A stretch of DNA of 64,000 bases from NCBI GenBank assembly GCA_021018995.1, contig CM037597.1:31994936-32058935 (forward strand), given 5' to 3'. The notes beneath the pieces were generated by a model that saw only the letters and a program-made list of their open reading frames with translations, did not search any database and had not been told where the DNA came from. Source of the stretch: Chloranthus sessilifolius. Its lineage: Eukaryota; Streptophyta; Magnoliopsida; Chloranthales; Chloranthaceae. Each line of letters starts with the position of its first letter. Position 1 is the first letter of the stretch. A program made the position numbers and the translations under genes. This document shows positions 1 through 10,406 of the stretch, piece by piece.

Positions 1-424
1 AGATTCATAGTGACTAATCAGAGGCAACCGTTCCAACCAAGTTTTAGTAGACTGGCGCAACAGATAAATTATCAGCATCAACCTATGCTTGCATTGGGGA
101 GACAATTAAGATATGAGAGCCATGCTATTTCTACAGGAACCAATGTTACACAAGGCTTCTCACAAGTTGCTTCTTCCACACCGAGGGAGACTTGTGCCAA
201 GTATGGCAAGTCCCACAAAACGATGGATTGCAGGCAAGGGATGCGAGGCTGTTATAAATGTGGCAAGGTGGGCCACATAATTAAAGATTGTCTTGCGGTG
301 AATAAGGATAAAACGACTTCTGCTTCAATGCCACGACCGATACAAGCAAGGAAGCTAGTCGTATAAGGAAGAGCCTATGCAGTCACCGCTCAAGAAGCAG
401 GGAATGTACATGACATCATCCAAG
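1..424 (+). pseudogene. RT-1 gag C-terminus with CCHC zinc knuckle
   Basis: This is the end of a Gag nucleocapsid region. A canonical CX2CX4HX4C knuckle (CYKCGKVGHIIKDC) lies near 259-300. A degenerate cysteine cluster (CAKYGKSHKTMDC) precedes it, as in Del/Tekay Gag. The knuckle binds RNA during particle assembly. The frame is broken by TAA at 364-366, where homologous RT-A and RT-C read Gln (VQGRAY), so a CAA-to-TAA change is likely. The last exon codons (DIIQ-G) run up to a splice donor at 425. Confidence 0.85.
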
Positions 425-570
425 GTGAGATTCCTTTTAAATAAAGAATGTCAATTCAATAAAATTTTAGATAGAGAAGGTGCATTCATTAGAAAAGTGT
501 GTAGATTCATTTTGTATGTTAAAATTTCTAAATAAAATATGTGCTATATATGTATACATGTGTGTTATAG
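425..570 (+). other. Spliceosomal intron between gag and protease of RT-1
   Basis: The sequence reads CAAG|GTGAGA at the left edge and TGTTATAG|GTATG at the right. Removing 146 nt joins codons for Ile-Gln-Gly-Met without a shift. The same position (after Ile/Val-Gln and the first base of Gly) holds an intron in RT-A (19305-19427) and RT-C (50908-51052), although the intron sequences differ. That shared position is the main support. Confidence 0.75.
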
Positions 571-2363
571 GTATGTTACGAGTCTACGAAAAAGGATGCT
601 ATGTAGCATGTGAAGCAAGAGTGTTGATAGACCCAGGGTCTACCCACTCCTTTGTCACTCCGAGGTTTGCGAAAAGAATGAAGATTGTTCCGGAGACGTT
701 GGACTTTGTTCTATCAGTGTCTATCCCGACTGGAGAATTAGTCGACACGGAGTTGATTTGCAAGTTGGTAGTAGTGAGTATTCAGGATGAGGACGTCTAT
801 GAACTAAGAATAAGATTGTGGATTGCAAGAATAAGATTGTCATCTAAGATTGTCATCTTCAGACCTAACACGAGGAGATCGTTTCAATTTCAAGGAGAGG
901 GATCGATGCATATGCTACTTATTTCTACAGTCAGGGCCGAGCACTTGATCAGAAAAGGGTGGAGCGGTTATTTGGCATTCTTGAAGGAGGATAAAGAAAA
1001 GAAGAACATTATCTCCGAGATAGCAGTGGTGCAAGAGTTTGAAGATGTATTTCTGAAGGAATTACCAGGATTACTTCTAGGGAGAGAAGTGGAGTTCGCC
1101 ATCGACTTAGCACCAGGAACGGAGCTTATTTCGAAAGCACCATATAGAATGGCTCCTGCTGAGTTGAAGGAGTTGAAAGAGCAGTTACAAGAGCTCATGG
1201 ACAAAGGGTTTGTAAGACCGAGCATGTCTCCATGGGGAGCATCGGTCTTGTTTATAAAGAAGGATGGGTCAATGCGACTTTGCATTGACTATCGCCAACT
1301 AAATAAACTCACCATAAAGAACCGATATCCTTTACTTAGGATAGATGACCTATTCGATCAGCTGCAAGGTGCGAAGTATTTTTACAAGATCGATCTGAGA
1401 TCTGGATACCATTAGTTGAGAGTCAAGGCAGAGGACATCCAGAAGACTGCATTCAGGACACGATATGGACACTATGAGTTCTTGGTGATGTTGTTTGGGT
1501 TGACGAATGCACCAACGTCGTTTATGAACTTAATAAATCAGGTGTTTAAACCACACATGGACTCCTGCGTCGTGGTGTTCGTTGACGATATCCTAATATA
1601 CTCCAAATCGAAAGCGAAGCACAAAGAACATTTGAGGGTTGCTCTACAAACTTTGTTTGAACACCAACTATATGCCAAACTCAGTAAGTGCGAGTTTTGG
1701 TTGGAGGAGATTAGCTTTTTGGGACATATCGTCTCAAAATATGGTGTCATGGTAGATCCAGCTAAGATCGAAGAAGTAGTAAATTGGGAGCAACCAAAGA
1801 CCATGACCGACGTCCGTAGTTTCCTTGGACTAGCGGGCTATTATCAATGTTTTGTAGAGGGGATTTCAAAAATATCACGACCTCTTACGAGGCTTACATG
1901 GAAGGATTCAAGATTCGAGTGGAGTGAAACATGCGAGAAAAGTTTTCAAGAACTCAAGAAGAGGCTCACTTTAGCTCCAGTACTAGTGATTCCTTCAGAC
2001 AGTGGAGGGTTCACTGTTTACAGTGATGCTTTGTATAATGGTTTGAGTTGCGTGCTCAACCAACATAAAAAGGCGATGGCTTACAGGTCAAGACAGTTGA
2101 AAGAGCATGAAAAGAACTACCTGACATATGACTTGGAACTGGCAGCGATCATATTAGCGCTAAAGATTTAGTGACATTATTTGTATGGTGAGACCTTTGA
2201 GATTTTTACCGACCACAAGAGCCTCAGATACCTGTTTACACAAAAGGAGTTAAATATGAGGCAGCGCAGGTGGATGGAGTTCCTCAAGGACTATGACTGT
2301 TCCATACAGTACCATCCAGGCAAGGCTAATGTAGTAGCTGATGCCTTGAGTCAGAAGGGTTAA
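571..2363 (+). pseudogene. RT-1 protease, reverse transcriptase and RNase H
   Basis: Retropepsin is visible as [12 protein letters not shown] near 625-660. RT follows: [10 protein letters not shown] near 1280-1310, then [26 protein letters not shown] and the catalytic [10 protein letters not shown] near 1577-1606. RNase H starts near 2014 ([16 protein letters not shown]) and ends at [11 protein letters not shown] and VVADALS near 2350. Stops interrupt it at 1413-1415 (Gln expected, CAG to TAG) and 2169-2171 (Trp expected before RHYLYGE). Catalytic Asp pairs of RT look intact. The product would be a Gag-Pol polyprotein segment; as it stands it cannot be made whole. Confidence 0.9.
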
Positions 2364-3900
2364 GCTCAGTTGGCTAGTTTGATTTTGGGTATGCACCGAT
2401 GGAAGTTATTTGAAGATCTGGTACTGTATGATGCAAATATCGAGTCGCAAGCTACAGGAGCCTTTTTGGCTAACATATCAGTGAGATCATTAATATTTGA
2501 GCATATCTATTTGAGCATATCAATGAGCTACAGATGAAAGACTCGACGTTAACTAAGATTCATCAAGATGTGATTGAAGGCGTCAGACCTGAGTTCTCAG
2601 TGAAAGAAGATGGTTCTCTATTGTTCAAGGGTCGTCTTTGCATTCTTGACAATGCCAATTTGCGGTGAACAATACTTGATGAAGCTCATAAGTCAAACTA
2701 TGTGATCTACCTTGGTAGCATTAAAATGTATCAAGATTTGAAAAAGAATTACTGGTGGAGAGGTTTGAAGTAAGACGTGGTTAAGTATGTGTCATGGTGT
2801 TTGACATGTCATTAGGTGAAGGTCGATCATAGACATCCTGCGAGATTATTGCAACCTTTACCTATACCGGAGTGGAAGTGGGAATCGATCTCTATGAACT
2901 TTATCATTGGACTACCGCGTACTGTAAAGAAATACAATTCCATTTGGGTAGTCATAGACCGATTGACCAAGCCAGCACACATCTTGCCTTATAACACGAT
3001 GTACACGGCGGGAAGACTTGCAGAGTTGTACATGAAAGAGATCATGCACCCACACGGGATTCCAAGCAGTATCATTTCTGACCATGATCCATTATACACG
3101 TCAAAGTTTTGGAAGAAATTTCAAGAGGGAATGGGAACGGGATTGGATTTTAGTTCAGCATTCCATCCGCAAACTGATGGGCAAACAGAGCGGGTAAATT
3201 AGATCATCGAGGACATGCTTAGGGCGTGTATGCTAGAGTTGCAAGGATCATGAGATCAGCACCTACCGTTGATTGAATTTGTATACAACAACAGTTTCCA
3301 TGCGAGCATTGGCATGGCACCGTATGAAGCTCTTTATGGGAGGCGATGTAGATCGCCCATCAATTGGGAAGAAATCGAGGAAAAATTTGTTTTGAGACCT
3401 GAGATACTTGAAGATAATGCCACCTATGTTCGCATGATAAGGGCAAAACTCAAAGCAACTCAGAGCAGGCAGAAAAGCTACACCGATATCAAGTGGACCA
3501 ATGTAGACTATATGGTGGGTGAACACGTATTTGTCAAAGTGTTGCCTATGAAGGACGTAATGAGATTCAGAAAGAGGGAGAAGTTAAGTCCCCGCTATCT
3601 TGGACCATTCGAGGTTTTGGGTCGAGTAGGGGAAGTTGCTTACCGCATTGGATTACCACCGCTATTCGATCCGGTGCATAATGTGTTTCACGTATCTATG
3701 CTCAGGAAGTATATTAATGGCCCTGATCATGTTTTGGGTAGTCAACCTTTGGAAATGCATGAAGACATGAGCATGATAGAGGAACCGACGAAGATTTTGG
3801 ATCGAAAAGAATAAGTGTTGCGGACAAAAGTGATTCCATTAGTGTGAGGCGGATGTCAAAGAACAATATCCTAGCTTGTTTGAGAACGCTAGTTAGTGCC
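2364..3900 (+). pseudogene. RT-1 integrase with truncated chromodomain
   Basis: The N-terminal zinc-binding part is readable near 2680-2815 ([14 protein letters not shown] to CLTCH) but is broken by several stops. The core reads SMNFIIGLP near 2895, where the family has MDF: the first catalytic Asp is Asn (a G-to-A change). The second Asp (IISDHDPLYTS) and the Glu region (HPQTDGQTE) are present. C-terminal text LDPVHNVFHVSMLRKY-like and ILDRKE (to 3814) leads into a chromodomain that loses homology after about 3845. Stops near 2667, 2773, 2815, 3202 and 3252 mostly stand for Gln, Arg or Trp. Not functional. Confidence 0.88.
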
Positions 3901-4142
3901 CAACAAAATGTTGTAATATATAATATTTTGGCTTGTGTATATACGGAGATTTCTGTTTTGAAATGAAAGAATGAGTTTTGTTAAACCTTGAGCATAGTTC
4001 ATTTCAATCTTGATAGATTGATCATTCCATCAGAAATTTCCAAATGCATTGGATAGGAAATCATGTGTTAAAGAGATACTAGAAGTTAGAAGTGATACAG
4101 GGTGGAAATACAGGAGTAAAAGAGCTAGAAAAATGTTTATGG
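3901..4142 (+). other. Spacer between pol and motif cluster of RT-1
   Basis: I see no gene here. It is the untranslated stretch between the chromodomain remnant and the ORF3 promoter region. Confidence 0.6.
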
Positions 4143-4253
4143 GCTTGCTTGAGCGAGGACTTATGCTCGCTTGAGCGAGCCATGTGAAAATGAAGCACTA
4201 AAGATCTTCTGGGCTCGCTTGAGCGACGACTTAAAATCGCTCGAGCGAGAACG
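4143..4253 (+). repeat. RT-1 internal cluster of CTCGCTCGAGCGAG-like palindromes
   Basis: Four imperfect copies of a 14-bp palindrome lie in about 110 bp: CTTGCTTGAGCGAG, CTCGCTTGAGCGAG, CTCGCTTGAGCGAC and ATCGCTCGAGCGAG. The same palindrome is clustered in this element's LTR (6836-7078) and nowhere else in the window. The cluster stops two to five bases before a TATA box. Confidence 0.9.
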
Positions 4254-4257
4254 GGAG

Positions 4258-4265
4258 TATATAAG
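4258..4265 (+). promoter_or_regulatory. TATA box for ORF3 of RT-1
   Basis: TATATAAG directly follows the motif cluster and lies about 210 bp before the ORF3 start codon at 4469. Its placement suggests a separate internal promoter for ORF3. Inference from sequence only. Confidence 0.6.
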
Positions 4266-4468
4266 GGGAGGGCGATCACTGTTTCACCCATTTTCTTCAC
4301 GCGAGAAGCGATTTGGGCGTTGGGGTTTAGGGTTTTGGCTTTGAAGCTTCTTGAATGTGCGATTTCAAGTTGGATTTGAAGGATTTGATCCGTTAAAAAT
4401 GCTTCAAAAGGTAAATTGCGCCCTAAATTCACCTTATTTTATTGAGTTGATTTTCTTTTGATACCTTA

Positions 4469-5724
4469 ATGGCTTCTACAAGCCCAAATCCTCAACCCAA
4501 GAAGAGGGTCGTGATTCGATCGCCTCCTTCTCGCAACAAGGTGCCACAGCCACCACAACCACCACCTCCACCGCCACCACTTCAAAAAGAGGCACCGGTC
4601 CTATTGGACGATTGGTGGGGGGACAAAATCTTTGAAACCGAGTGGAAATCCACCCCACTTGCTTTCGGGATCCTACGTCCACTAAATGGACTTCTGATTT
4701 TCTCAAGCAAAACCGCATGTGATCTTTATTGACACCATTTGGGAACTGGTATTATCCACGGCTTGTTAAATTATTTTATCAAACTCTTAAAACCTCTACC
4801 GACGAGGACATTCTCGTCGTTGAAATAGACGAAAGGTCGTTTGAGTTTGGTGAGGCCGACATTTCGCATACCATGAATTGCCCTCACGCCTACACCCGAG
4901 AACCCAATTCACAACTACCTTTTGCCCAAGAAGTACCTATCCAGACAATCATCTCCAACATTACTGGCGGCACCACTGCATCGGGACAATCTATCACTCG
5001 GTCCCAGTTGCCGCCACATATGTGGCCTCTTGACATTTTTTTTTAAAAGAATTTATACCCGACGGGCCACGACCAAGAGCGTCGTGACACATTTTTGAGG
5101 GCGCTGCACTCCGCTTTTCACAACAGGTGGTTTAACACACCTAAGGTGGTTCTCAAGGGCATTATATATGCTCTTAAGCAAAACATGAAGGGTGTTATTC
5201 CACCACCCATCAATCACCTACTGTACGCCCGTCTTATTTCCCGCCTCTTTGACTTGTGCAACGGGAAGGATGACTTCCACATACGAGAGGATGAGCCCGT
5301 CCTCACTAATAACATCGTCCCATTCCTAGGCCAAGACCTAAGTAGAAACTTAAAAAGCCTCCAAAACAGTCTAACCAAGAAGCAGGATCGTCAGGTTGCC
5401 CGGCAAGGGGCACAACCACCATCGATTGGACCGACTGCTCCCTCCGCTTCGTCTCCCCATCCTTTCCCTGCCACCGACAGTAGCATGATGTGGGAGATCC
5501 TCCTACAAGGGCGGGAGATCCGGATACATCAGCGGTTCTAGGAGTCGCTCCTCATCTACCTCATGGGCCATGCGTTTCCATAGACGTACCGAAAGCGCGT
5601 CGGTGCTATGCGAGGTACTATCTTTGGTGCATCTAGCTCGGGTCCGGCTACTAGGGCGACTACAGCTGATGCCACTACCGCCAGGGAGGTTGGTGACGAT
5701 GATGATGAGGAGGGCGACGATTAG
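4469..5724 (+). pseudogene. ORF3 of RT-1 (plant transposon protein / ATHILA ORF-1-like)
   Basis: An extra gene after integrase. It starts MASTSPNPQPKKRVV with a basic, proline-rich N-terminus (PPQPPPPPPP), then the conserved core: WYYPRLVKLFYQ, an ID...F...I...MNCP segment, LPPHMWPLDI, YPTGHDQERRD, RWFNTPKVVLKGII and LLYARLISRLFD. It ends with an acidic tail (DDDDEEGDD) before TAG at 5722-5724. The same blocks occur in order in RT-A (23758-39252), RT-C (45592-46763) and, more weakly, RT-B (32166-34688). Breaks: a frameshift near 4729, a T-run at 5036-5043 followed by TAA, TAG near 5541 and TAG near 5581. Function unknown; a nuclear DNA-binding or anti-silencing role is inference. Confidence 0.8.
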
Positions 5725-6223
5725 GTCATCATCTATTATTTAAATACTTTTTGAAAATAGCAATATAATATTTTTAAGTATTTTGATGTGCATGTCGGGA
5801 TGCGATCCTTTTAAACTGTGGTGACATGGTTGTCACAATTTTGTTATTTGACATGGTGATAGAAATATGCATATAGCTCTTCTTTCATTATGGTTAAAAG
5901 GGTGAAATATTGTGGTCATATAGGAATATGCGGTTGTATATAGTTTTATTATGCAGGTGAGCGGGGATGTGTATAGTCATACACGAATGTGTGGTTGCAT
6001 GTACTTTTATACAGGTACTCATAAATGTGGCTAATCATGTGTGACTACTATTTCCTTTAATGGTTGTTGCATCAATATAAGCTTGATTGCGATCTTTTTG
6101 ACCAAATGCTAAAGTAGATGATTAGACTAAATGGCTAGTCTCGTCGAAGGCCGTGTTACTAGTTGTAGCTAAATCTCTAGTATATTGTCAATTTTCGCGG
6201 ATGAAAATTTTATAAGGTGGGAA
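5725..6223 (+). other. RT-1 3' untranslated spacer and polypurine tract
   Basis: No gene seen. The stretch ends GGATGAAAATTTTATAAGGTGGGAA, parallel to the end of RT-A's spacer (GGACGAAAATTTC, AAGGAGGGGAGAA at 39874-39901); the purine run at about 6214-6223 should prime plus-strand synthesis. Confidence 0.6.
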
Positions 6224-6835
6224 TTAATAACCCAGGTTTTGGGGAACTGTATATGTCCGTTGGGTATTTGTGGTTCACAAGGGAACCACAATTACTATAT
6301 ACACTTTAAATGTATATGTTCAATAGGTGAGCTATGTGAGTGCAAAACCATGTAAGAGTGTATGTGGTTAGCACACTAGTCAAAGCAAGTAGAGAAAGGG
6401 GGGGAAAAGGTCTCCCACACGTTTTGTTCTAGGGCAAATAGAGAAAGTGAGATAGAGAGAAAGAAGAAGGAAGGGTTGGTGAAGAGAAGATATATGCATA
6501 GGAATTCCTTGGATGAGAGGGAGCATTCATCTTTTAGATCTTTAATGCTTGAGATGATGAAGGGATAGGGTTGGGATTGAAGAAGATCTAAAGGTGGTGA
6601 GCTAGTTAAGGATCAAGAGAAAAAGGGTTGGAAGAAGGGTTTTGAAACCCTCATTGGTATGGTGGATCTTGGATCGAATCTAGAAGAGATTCCTTAATCA
6701 AAGGTATGTTTTAATGATTATATGTGCTTTAAATAAAGCATAAATTATTAGTTGGATCATTTTTGACATTAATAGGATATTAAATGAAGTAGGAAGTTAG
6801 TTCTCAAACTGATCGAGCATTAACTGTTATCACTC

Positions 6836-7078
6836 CTCGCTCGAGCAGTTTAAATAGCTCACTCGCGCGAGGAGGATCACAAAATATAAGTATAAACTAT
6901 GTTCTGGGCTCGCTCGAGCGAGACCCCTTTGTGAAGGGAAGGCTCGTGCGAGCGAGGATTCACGTAAGTTACAGATGCCTCATTTTAAAATGCTCGAGCA
7001 GGGATGATACTTGCTTGTAATCGCTCGAGTGATGAATAGTGTTCGCTTGCGCGATGAATAGTATTCGTTCGAGCGAGG
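6836..7078 (+). repeat. RT-1 LTR cluster of CTCGCTCGAGCGAG-like palindromes
   Basis: About eight copies in 245 bp, including one perfect CTCGCTCGAGCGAG near 6908-6921 and variants such as CTCGCTCGAGCAG, CTCACTCGCGCGAG, TCGCTCGAGTGA, TCGCTTGCGCGA and TCGTTCGAGCGAG. Spacing is irregular, so this is a cluster of sites and not a simple tandem array. Confidence 0.9.
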
Positions 7079-8057
7079 TACTACATGCAATTTTAGTTTA
7101 TTTTTAGTGTTCTTGGAAGCTTTGGATTCCGAGAATTTTGGGGGGGACTTTCTAAGAATATTTTGTCACATGTAATGTAGATTTGACATTGTTTGAGGCA
7201 CTTAATTTCCCTAGGGGATAGTGATGCGTCAAGTGATGGTTTCGCATTGAGGTAGGGAACACCTTGAACATGTACTTTAATTTCGAAAGCATGTATATAG
7301 AGTGATTCATATGAACCTTTGTGCATCAAAATATGATTTCAAAGAGTATGGGTGTGTCTATGTGAATGCTAAATGAACTCATAAGGTCCCCAGGGGACGT
7401 GAAATTATGATAATGTGCATCTAAGTGATGCGTTGATCCAGTGGCATCCCAGGGATGCAGATGAAATCTATCGGTGAAGTGAAAGAAAAGTTGCTAAGGC
7501 CTAATATACTAAAATTAGCATAAGTATACGGTGAATAATTATATGTAGTACACATTTGATATTTTTATTATTTGAGGTTTGAACATAATACCCCACCGAC
7601 GTGGCGGGATACCCACGACTGACTCGACAGGAATTCCTTGACTGGTATGGCGGCCAATCCGTACACCAGTTTGGCATCCCAGGGATGTGAGTATGAGTCT
7701 AGAAAACCCCGTCGCCTATGAGAAAAGGACCTGGGTAGTATCCAAGAAAGAAACAGATATGACAACTGTCTATTTAGACAACGATGAAGAGTATTCCATC
7801 GGGCGCCCGACTCTATAGTAAGTTAGGGATTGTTTAAGTTACGATTTAAGTAATTAGGCCGAATTAGTGTCCAATACCAGTAAGTTGAGAATGAACAAAC
7901 ACAAGTAAAGTAACAGTTGCATCAAGTACATCATTTCAGTAGTTTAAAATATTTTCTCAGTAATTCCATTAGATTAACCATGCTTTAAAACTGTTTTAGA
8001 ATATATGTGAGAGCTTAACTTATATGTTCACTTGTTGTTTTCCTATTGATCTAGGAT

Positions 8058-8195
8058 GTAGCTCACCCCTTTAGACTATACGTCACAGGTCCATTGCTTG
8101 TTGTGGTCGAGGCTTTGGTAGATTCGGATTATGTGCTCGGGGAAGAGTTGGAGCCTCCTCTGAGGACTTCTTCTAGAGGACCTGTGCGTACTTGA
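8058..8195 (+). CDS. Small acidic frame inside the RT-1 LTR
   Basis: A 45-codon open stretch reads VAHPFRLYVTG, then DSDYVLGEELEPP, then a stop. The same pattern (LYVTG ... DSDY ... EE.LE.P) occurs at the matching place in the LTRs of RT-A and RT-C. No start codon is clear; it may be the end of a spliced or leader peptide. The role is unknown. Confidence 0.4.
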   Translation, partial: VAHPFRLYVTGPLLVVVEALVDSDYVLGEELEPPLRTSSRGPVRT

Positions 8196-8284
8196 GTGTT
8201 ATTTTAAGAGCATTTCTATACGGCTTGGTATGTCAAGCCTTATTTTTTTGAAATAATATAATTAAATGATATATTCTTTTTGGC

Positions 8285-8320
8285 GAACCATCTGGGGTGA
8301 TCTATTTATCACCGATGGTT
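8285..8320 (+). other. Conserved hairpin near the end of the RT-1 LTR
   Basis: AACCATC pairs with GATGGTT, and inside it GGTGAT pairs with ATCACC around a short loop. A hairpin of the same two-part design lies at the same place in the LTRs of RT-A and RT-C, with compensating base changes. Confidence 0.55.
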
Positions 8321-8542
8321 TGAGTCGGTTCTTTTGTTCATGCGTTGGCATGGAAGAAGAACTGTCTTTTGAGCTTTTGTTTTAGATTAGTCTATCTTAA
8401 TTTTACGTCATTCAGTTTACTTATCTTATTTTGAGTAGTTGTTGCTTGGTTATACCAATGTTCCATATGGACTTCAGGGGCACGGCCTGGAGGGCCGTGC
8501 TGATGGCATGGGTTTCGAGGTGCTAAAATCCAGACTATTACA

Positions 8543-8715
8543 AGTTTAATCTTTTGACCATATCTTTTCTTTTGCCTTTCGTCCCCAAACCAAACCCCCT
8601 CCACCATGCCAGAAAAATCAACTCCGAGATTATCCAAGCCTTCAAATTCCTTGATCGTATTATTGAATCTTTGAAGGTGGATGTTCTGGAACAATAACTC
8701 GTGCTTCAAACTCGA
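8543..8715. other. Short stretch without gene
   Basis: Between the RT-1 LTR and the first GAAGCG-type repeats. I see no gene or clear repeat. Confidence 0.5.
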
Positions 8716-8890
8716 AGTATCATTAGAAGTGGCAACGCCTCAGTTAGCCCTAATATTCATGCTGCTTGGTCGAAGCACTGGCCCTAATATTCAGGGCGCT
8801 GTCACTTCATTGACTATGGAGCTACGCTTGTATTACTCAGAACAAAACAAAGTTGGGGATACCTCAAAATTTATCATAGCGCCGAGTGCA
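8716..8890. repeat. Degenerate GAAGCG-N-CGCTTC motif copies
   Basis: Weak copies of the motif described for the neighbouring gene: GAAGTGGCAACGCCTC, GAAGCACTGGC, GGGCGCTGTCACTTC, ATAGCGCCGAGTGC. They lie just beyond the 3' end of the minus-strand DUF1985/Ulp1 gene. Confidence 0.45.
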
Positions 8891-8948
8891 CTGGACATAA
8901 GAAAATAATACACAAAAGAAAATAATATACAAAAAAAGAAAATTTCTA

Positions 8949-9188
8949 TTAATATTGAAAGAAATATTTATAGAGATTAACCAATAACCTGATTACATTT
9001 CTTTTCATATTGAAAGAAATATTGATGTCTTCTTGCTTGAAATCTAGCTGGAGTTCCCTGCTTAAATAATCCACGTATTTCATCATAAAAATCCTGAAGT
9101 CAGTATCATTTTTTTGGATTGGCACATTGTAGATATCCTTACTGTCCCAAGGCCATTTGTCAAAAATGAAAGCCAGACTGCCGTTCAT
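8949..9188 (-). pseudogene. Ulp1-like (C48) protease, C-terminal segment lacking the catalytic Cys
   Basis: Minus-strand text includes FDKWPWDSKDIYNVPIQKN, DTDFRIFMMKYVDYLSR and LQLDFKQEDI. This matches the end of the plant transposon Ulp1 domain, where the usual block is DCG-x-F. Here the Cys-Gly pair is Phe-Arg, so the nucleophile of this SUMO-protease fold is absent. The His and Asp segments lie upstream on the same strand (9423-9650). Plant Ulp1 domains of this kind sit at the C-terminus of DUF1985 proteins carried by DNA transposons, which fits the DUF1985 segment at 12242-12860. Confidence 0.75.
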
Positions 9189-9270
9189 ATGAAGCAGGGC
9201 TGGGACGTAATGCGTCAGTCAATAAAGAAAAAGTAAAAATATCAGTTACACATAAATTTAGAAAATAGAA

Positions 9271-9484
9271 GGGAGCGCTGATGCACTAATATCATAGAGC
9301 TAACGCCCTATTTTGAAAGTGCTGACACACCAATGTCAAAGCGCTAACCCCCTTTTTGGAAGCGTTGACGCCCCATTGTCAAAGCACCGATGTTCCATTT
9401 TGGAAGCGCTGACTTCCCATTATCAAATCACCGACGCCCCATTTTGGAAGCACTGACGCCCCATTATCAAAGCGCTTCCGCTAA
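9271..9484. repeat. Cluster of GGAAGCGCTGACGCCCC-type repeats
   Basis: About ten imperfect copies spaced about 20-22 bp alternate between GGAAGCGCTGACGCCCCATT and the related AAAGCGCTAACGCCCC form. The array lies between two coding segments of the Ulp1 domain, probably in an intron. The core fits GAAGCG-N3-4-CGC(T/C)(T/C)C, found in four other clusters around this gene. Confidence 0.75.
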
Positions 9485-9650
9485 GAGCGATGAGCAATTT
9501 TGGCATTACTTTTGAGAGTATTCTAGCGTAACTTATTAGTGTTCTTATTGCCTCGCCAAATTTGGTTTCTGGAGGACGATCTGGGAGGGGGTCAAGGACA
9601 TTGATTTGATGAGCTGAGGGGGTCGCCATAGCAAACACCCAGTGTCATGA
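9423..9650 (-). pseudogene. Ulp1-like protease, His/Asp segment
   Basis: The minus strand reads HWVFAMATP, then INVLDPLPDRPP, then MPKLL. HW followed 15-20 residues later by LD is the His and Asp part of the C48 triad (HW...V.DS). A TGA sits just before the HW, and the segment overlaps the edge of the motif array, so the exon border is uncertain. Together with 8949-9188 this makes a triad with His and Asp kept and Cys lost. Confidence 0.65.
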
Positions 9651-9689
9651 CTTCTCGATGTGAATCGGAATAAAATTTTTTTCACACTC

Positions 9690-10015
9690 AATCGCATTCA
9701 AGGCGCAATTTTTATTTATGATTAAACACTGCAATGACATCGTGTTCTACTGCACGAAAAAAAATCTGTATAGTATGTCCTCCATCTTGCCATGTTGGGG
9801 GGTGCATGTGGACCACTCTCATTAATGTACTTCTCAAAATCGCTAGAATCCATGCTCATCTAGTTGAATCCAATGACGGCCATCCAGAAAGTCTTCTTCT
9901 TCTTCTCAATGTCTTCCCGCTTGTCCATGACCTAAAGTACGCGGTGATTATCTGCATACCAAAGTATAAATATCAATATAGAATCATGGAAGCAACAAGG
10001 TTAAATAGGGACTAA
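9690..10015 (-). pseudogene. Probable N-terminal Ulp1 exon(s), decayed
   Basis: Minus-strand frames give DKREDIEKKKTFWMAVI and FEKYINESGPHAPPTW, broken by a stop. The position between the proline-rich region and the HW segment fits the start of the Ulp1 domain. I do not recognise enough to fix exon borders. Confidence 0.35.
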
Positions 10016-10406
10016 TACTTACTGGGTCTTTTATTTCCTGTTTGGATTGCAGGCAATGCATCAACTTGACGGTAATACACCGGGGCCCAATGGTTGAGAT
10101 GATAGTCCTACGTTCAAATTAAAACATAAGTTGATGAGTTTCTAGCACTTTGAAGTAGACACATTAATGCCTTCTTTTTGCGCACTTGAGAGACAAGCTC
10201 TACCTTTCTTTTAGAGTGAGTTTGTGAGGGAGGAAGGTGGGGCCTTTAGCTTGGGTCCTCTCACTTCTCCTGAAAGGTAATGGGACTTGGTCCTCCACTT
10301 CTTATACTTTTTATACTGAAAACCTCTCTTCAGTGTATGGCTGCGTAAGGGGCATCTCAAGACCTTCGTCATGAGACACAGTAGGCGGTGGTGGTGGAGG
10401 TAGAGA

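Larger units (their letters stand above)
1..8542 (+). mobile_element. RT-1: partial Ty3/gypsy chromovirus (Del/Tekay-like), 3' part with 3' LTR
   Basis: The window opens inside an LTR retrotransposon. The order seen is gag zinc knuckle, intron, protease, reverse transcriptase, RNase H, integrase, a spacer with a palindromic motif cluster and TATA box, an extra ORF (ORF3), a polypurine tract (aaggtgggaa near 6214-6223) and a 3' LTR (6224-8542). The gag-PR-RT-RH-IN order with an RT box [10 protein letters not shown] and the trace of a C-terminal ILDRKE segment place it in the chromovirus group. The 5' LTR lies outside the window, so no target duplication can be tested. It is defective: at least eight in-frame stops and a changed integrase residue. 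Confidence 0.9.
6224..8542 (+). repeat. 3' LTR of RT-1
   Basis: It begins after the polypurine tract (TTAATAACCC, TG expected) and probably ends ATTACA at 8542. Although the nucleotide sequence is diverged, the layout matches the LTRs of RT-A and RT-C: a motif cluster in the first half (6836-7078), CTCACCCC followed by a small acidic frame (8058-8195), then a hairpin (8285-8320). The right edge is judged by the TTACA end and the loss of similarity; only one LTR is in the window. Confidence 0.65.

Noticed and set aside
480-570. Start codon at 480 for the RT-1 protease ORF
   Set aside because: The first 30 codons are intron sequence; protein similarity begins after the acceptor at 570.
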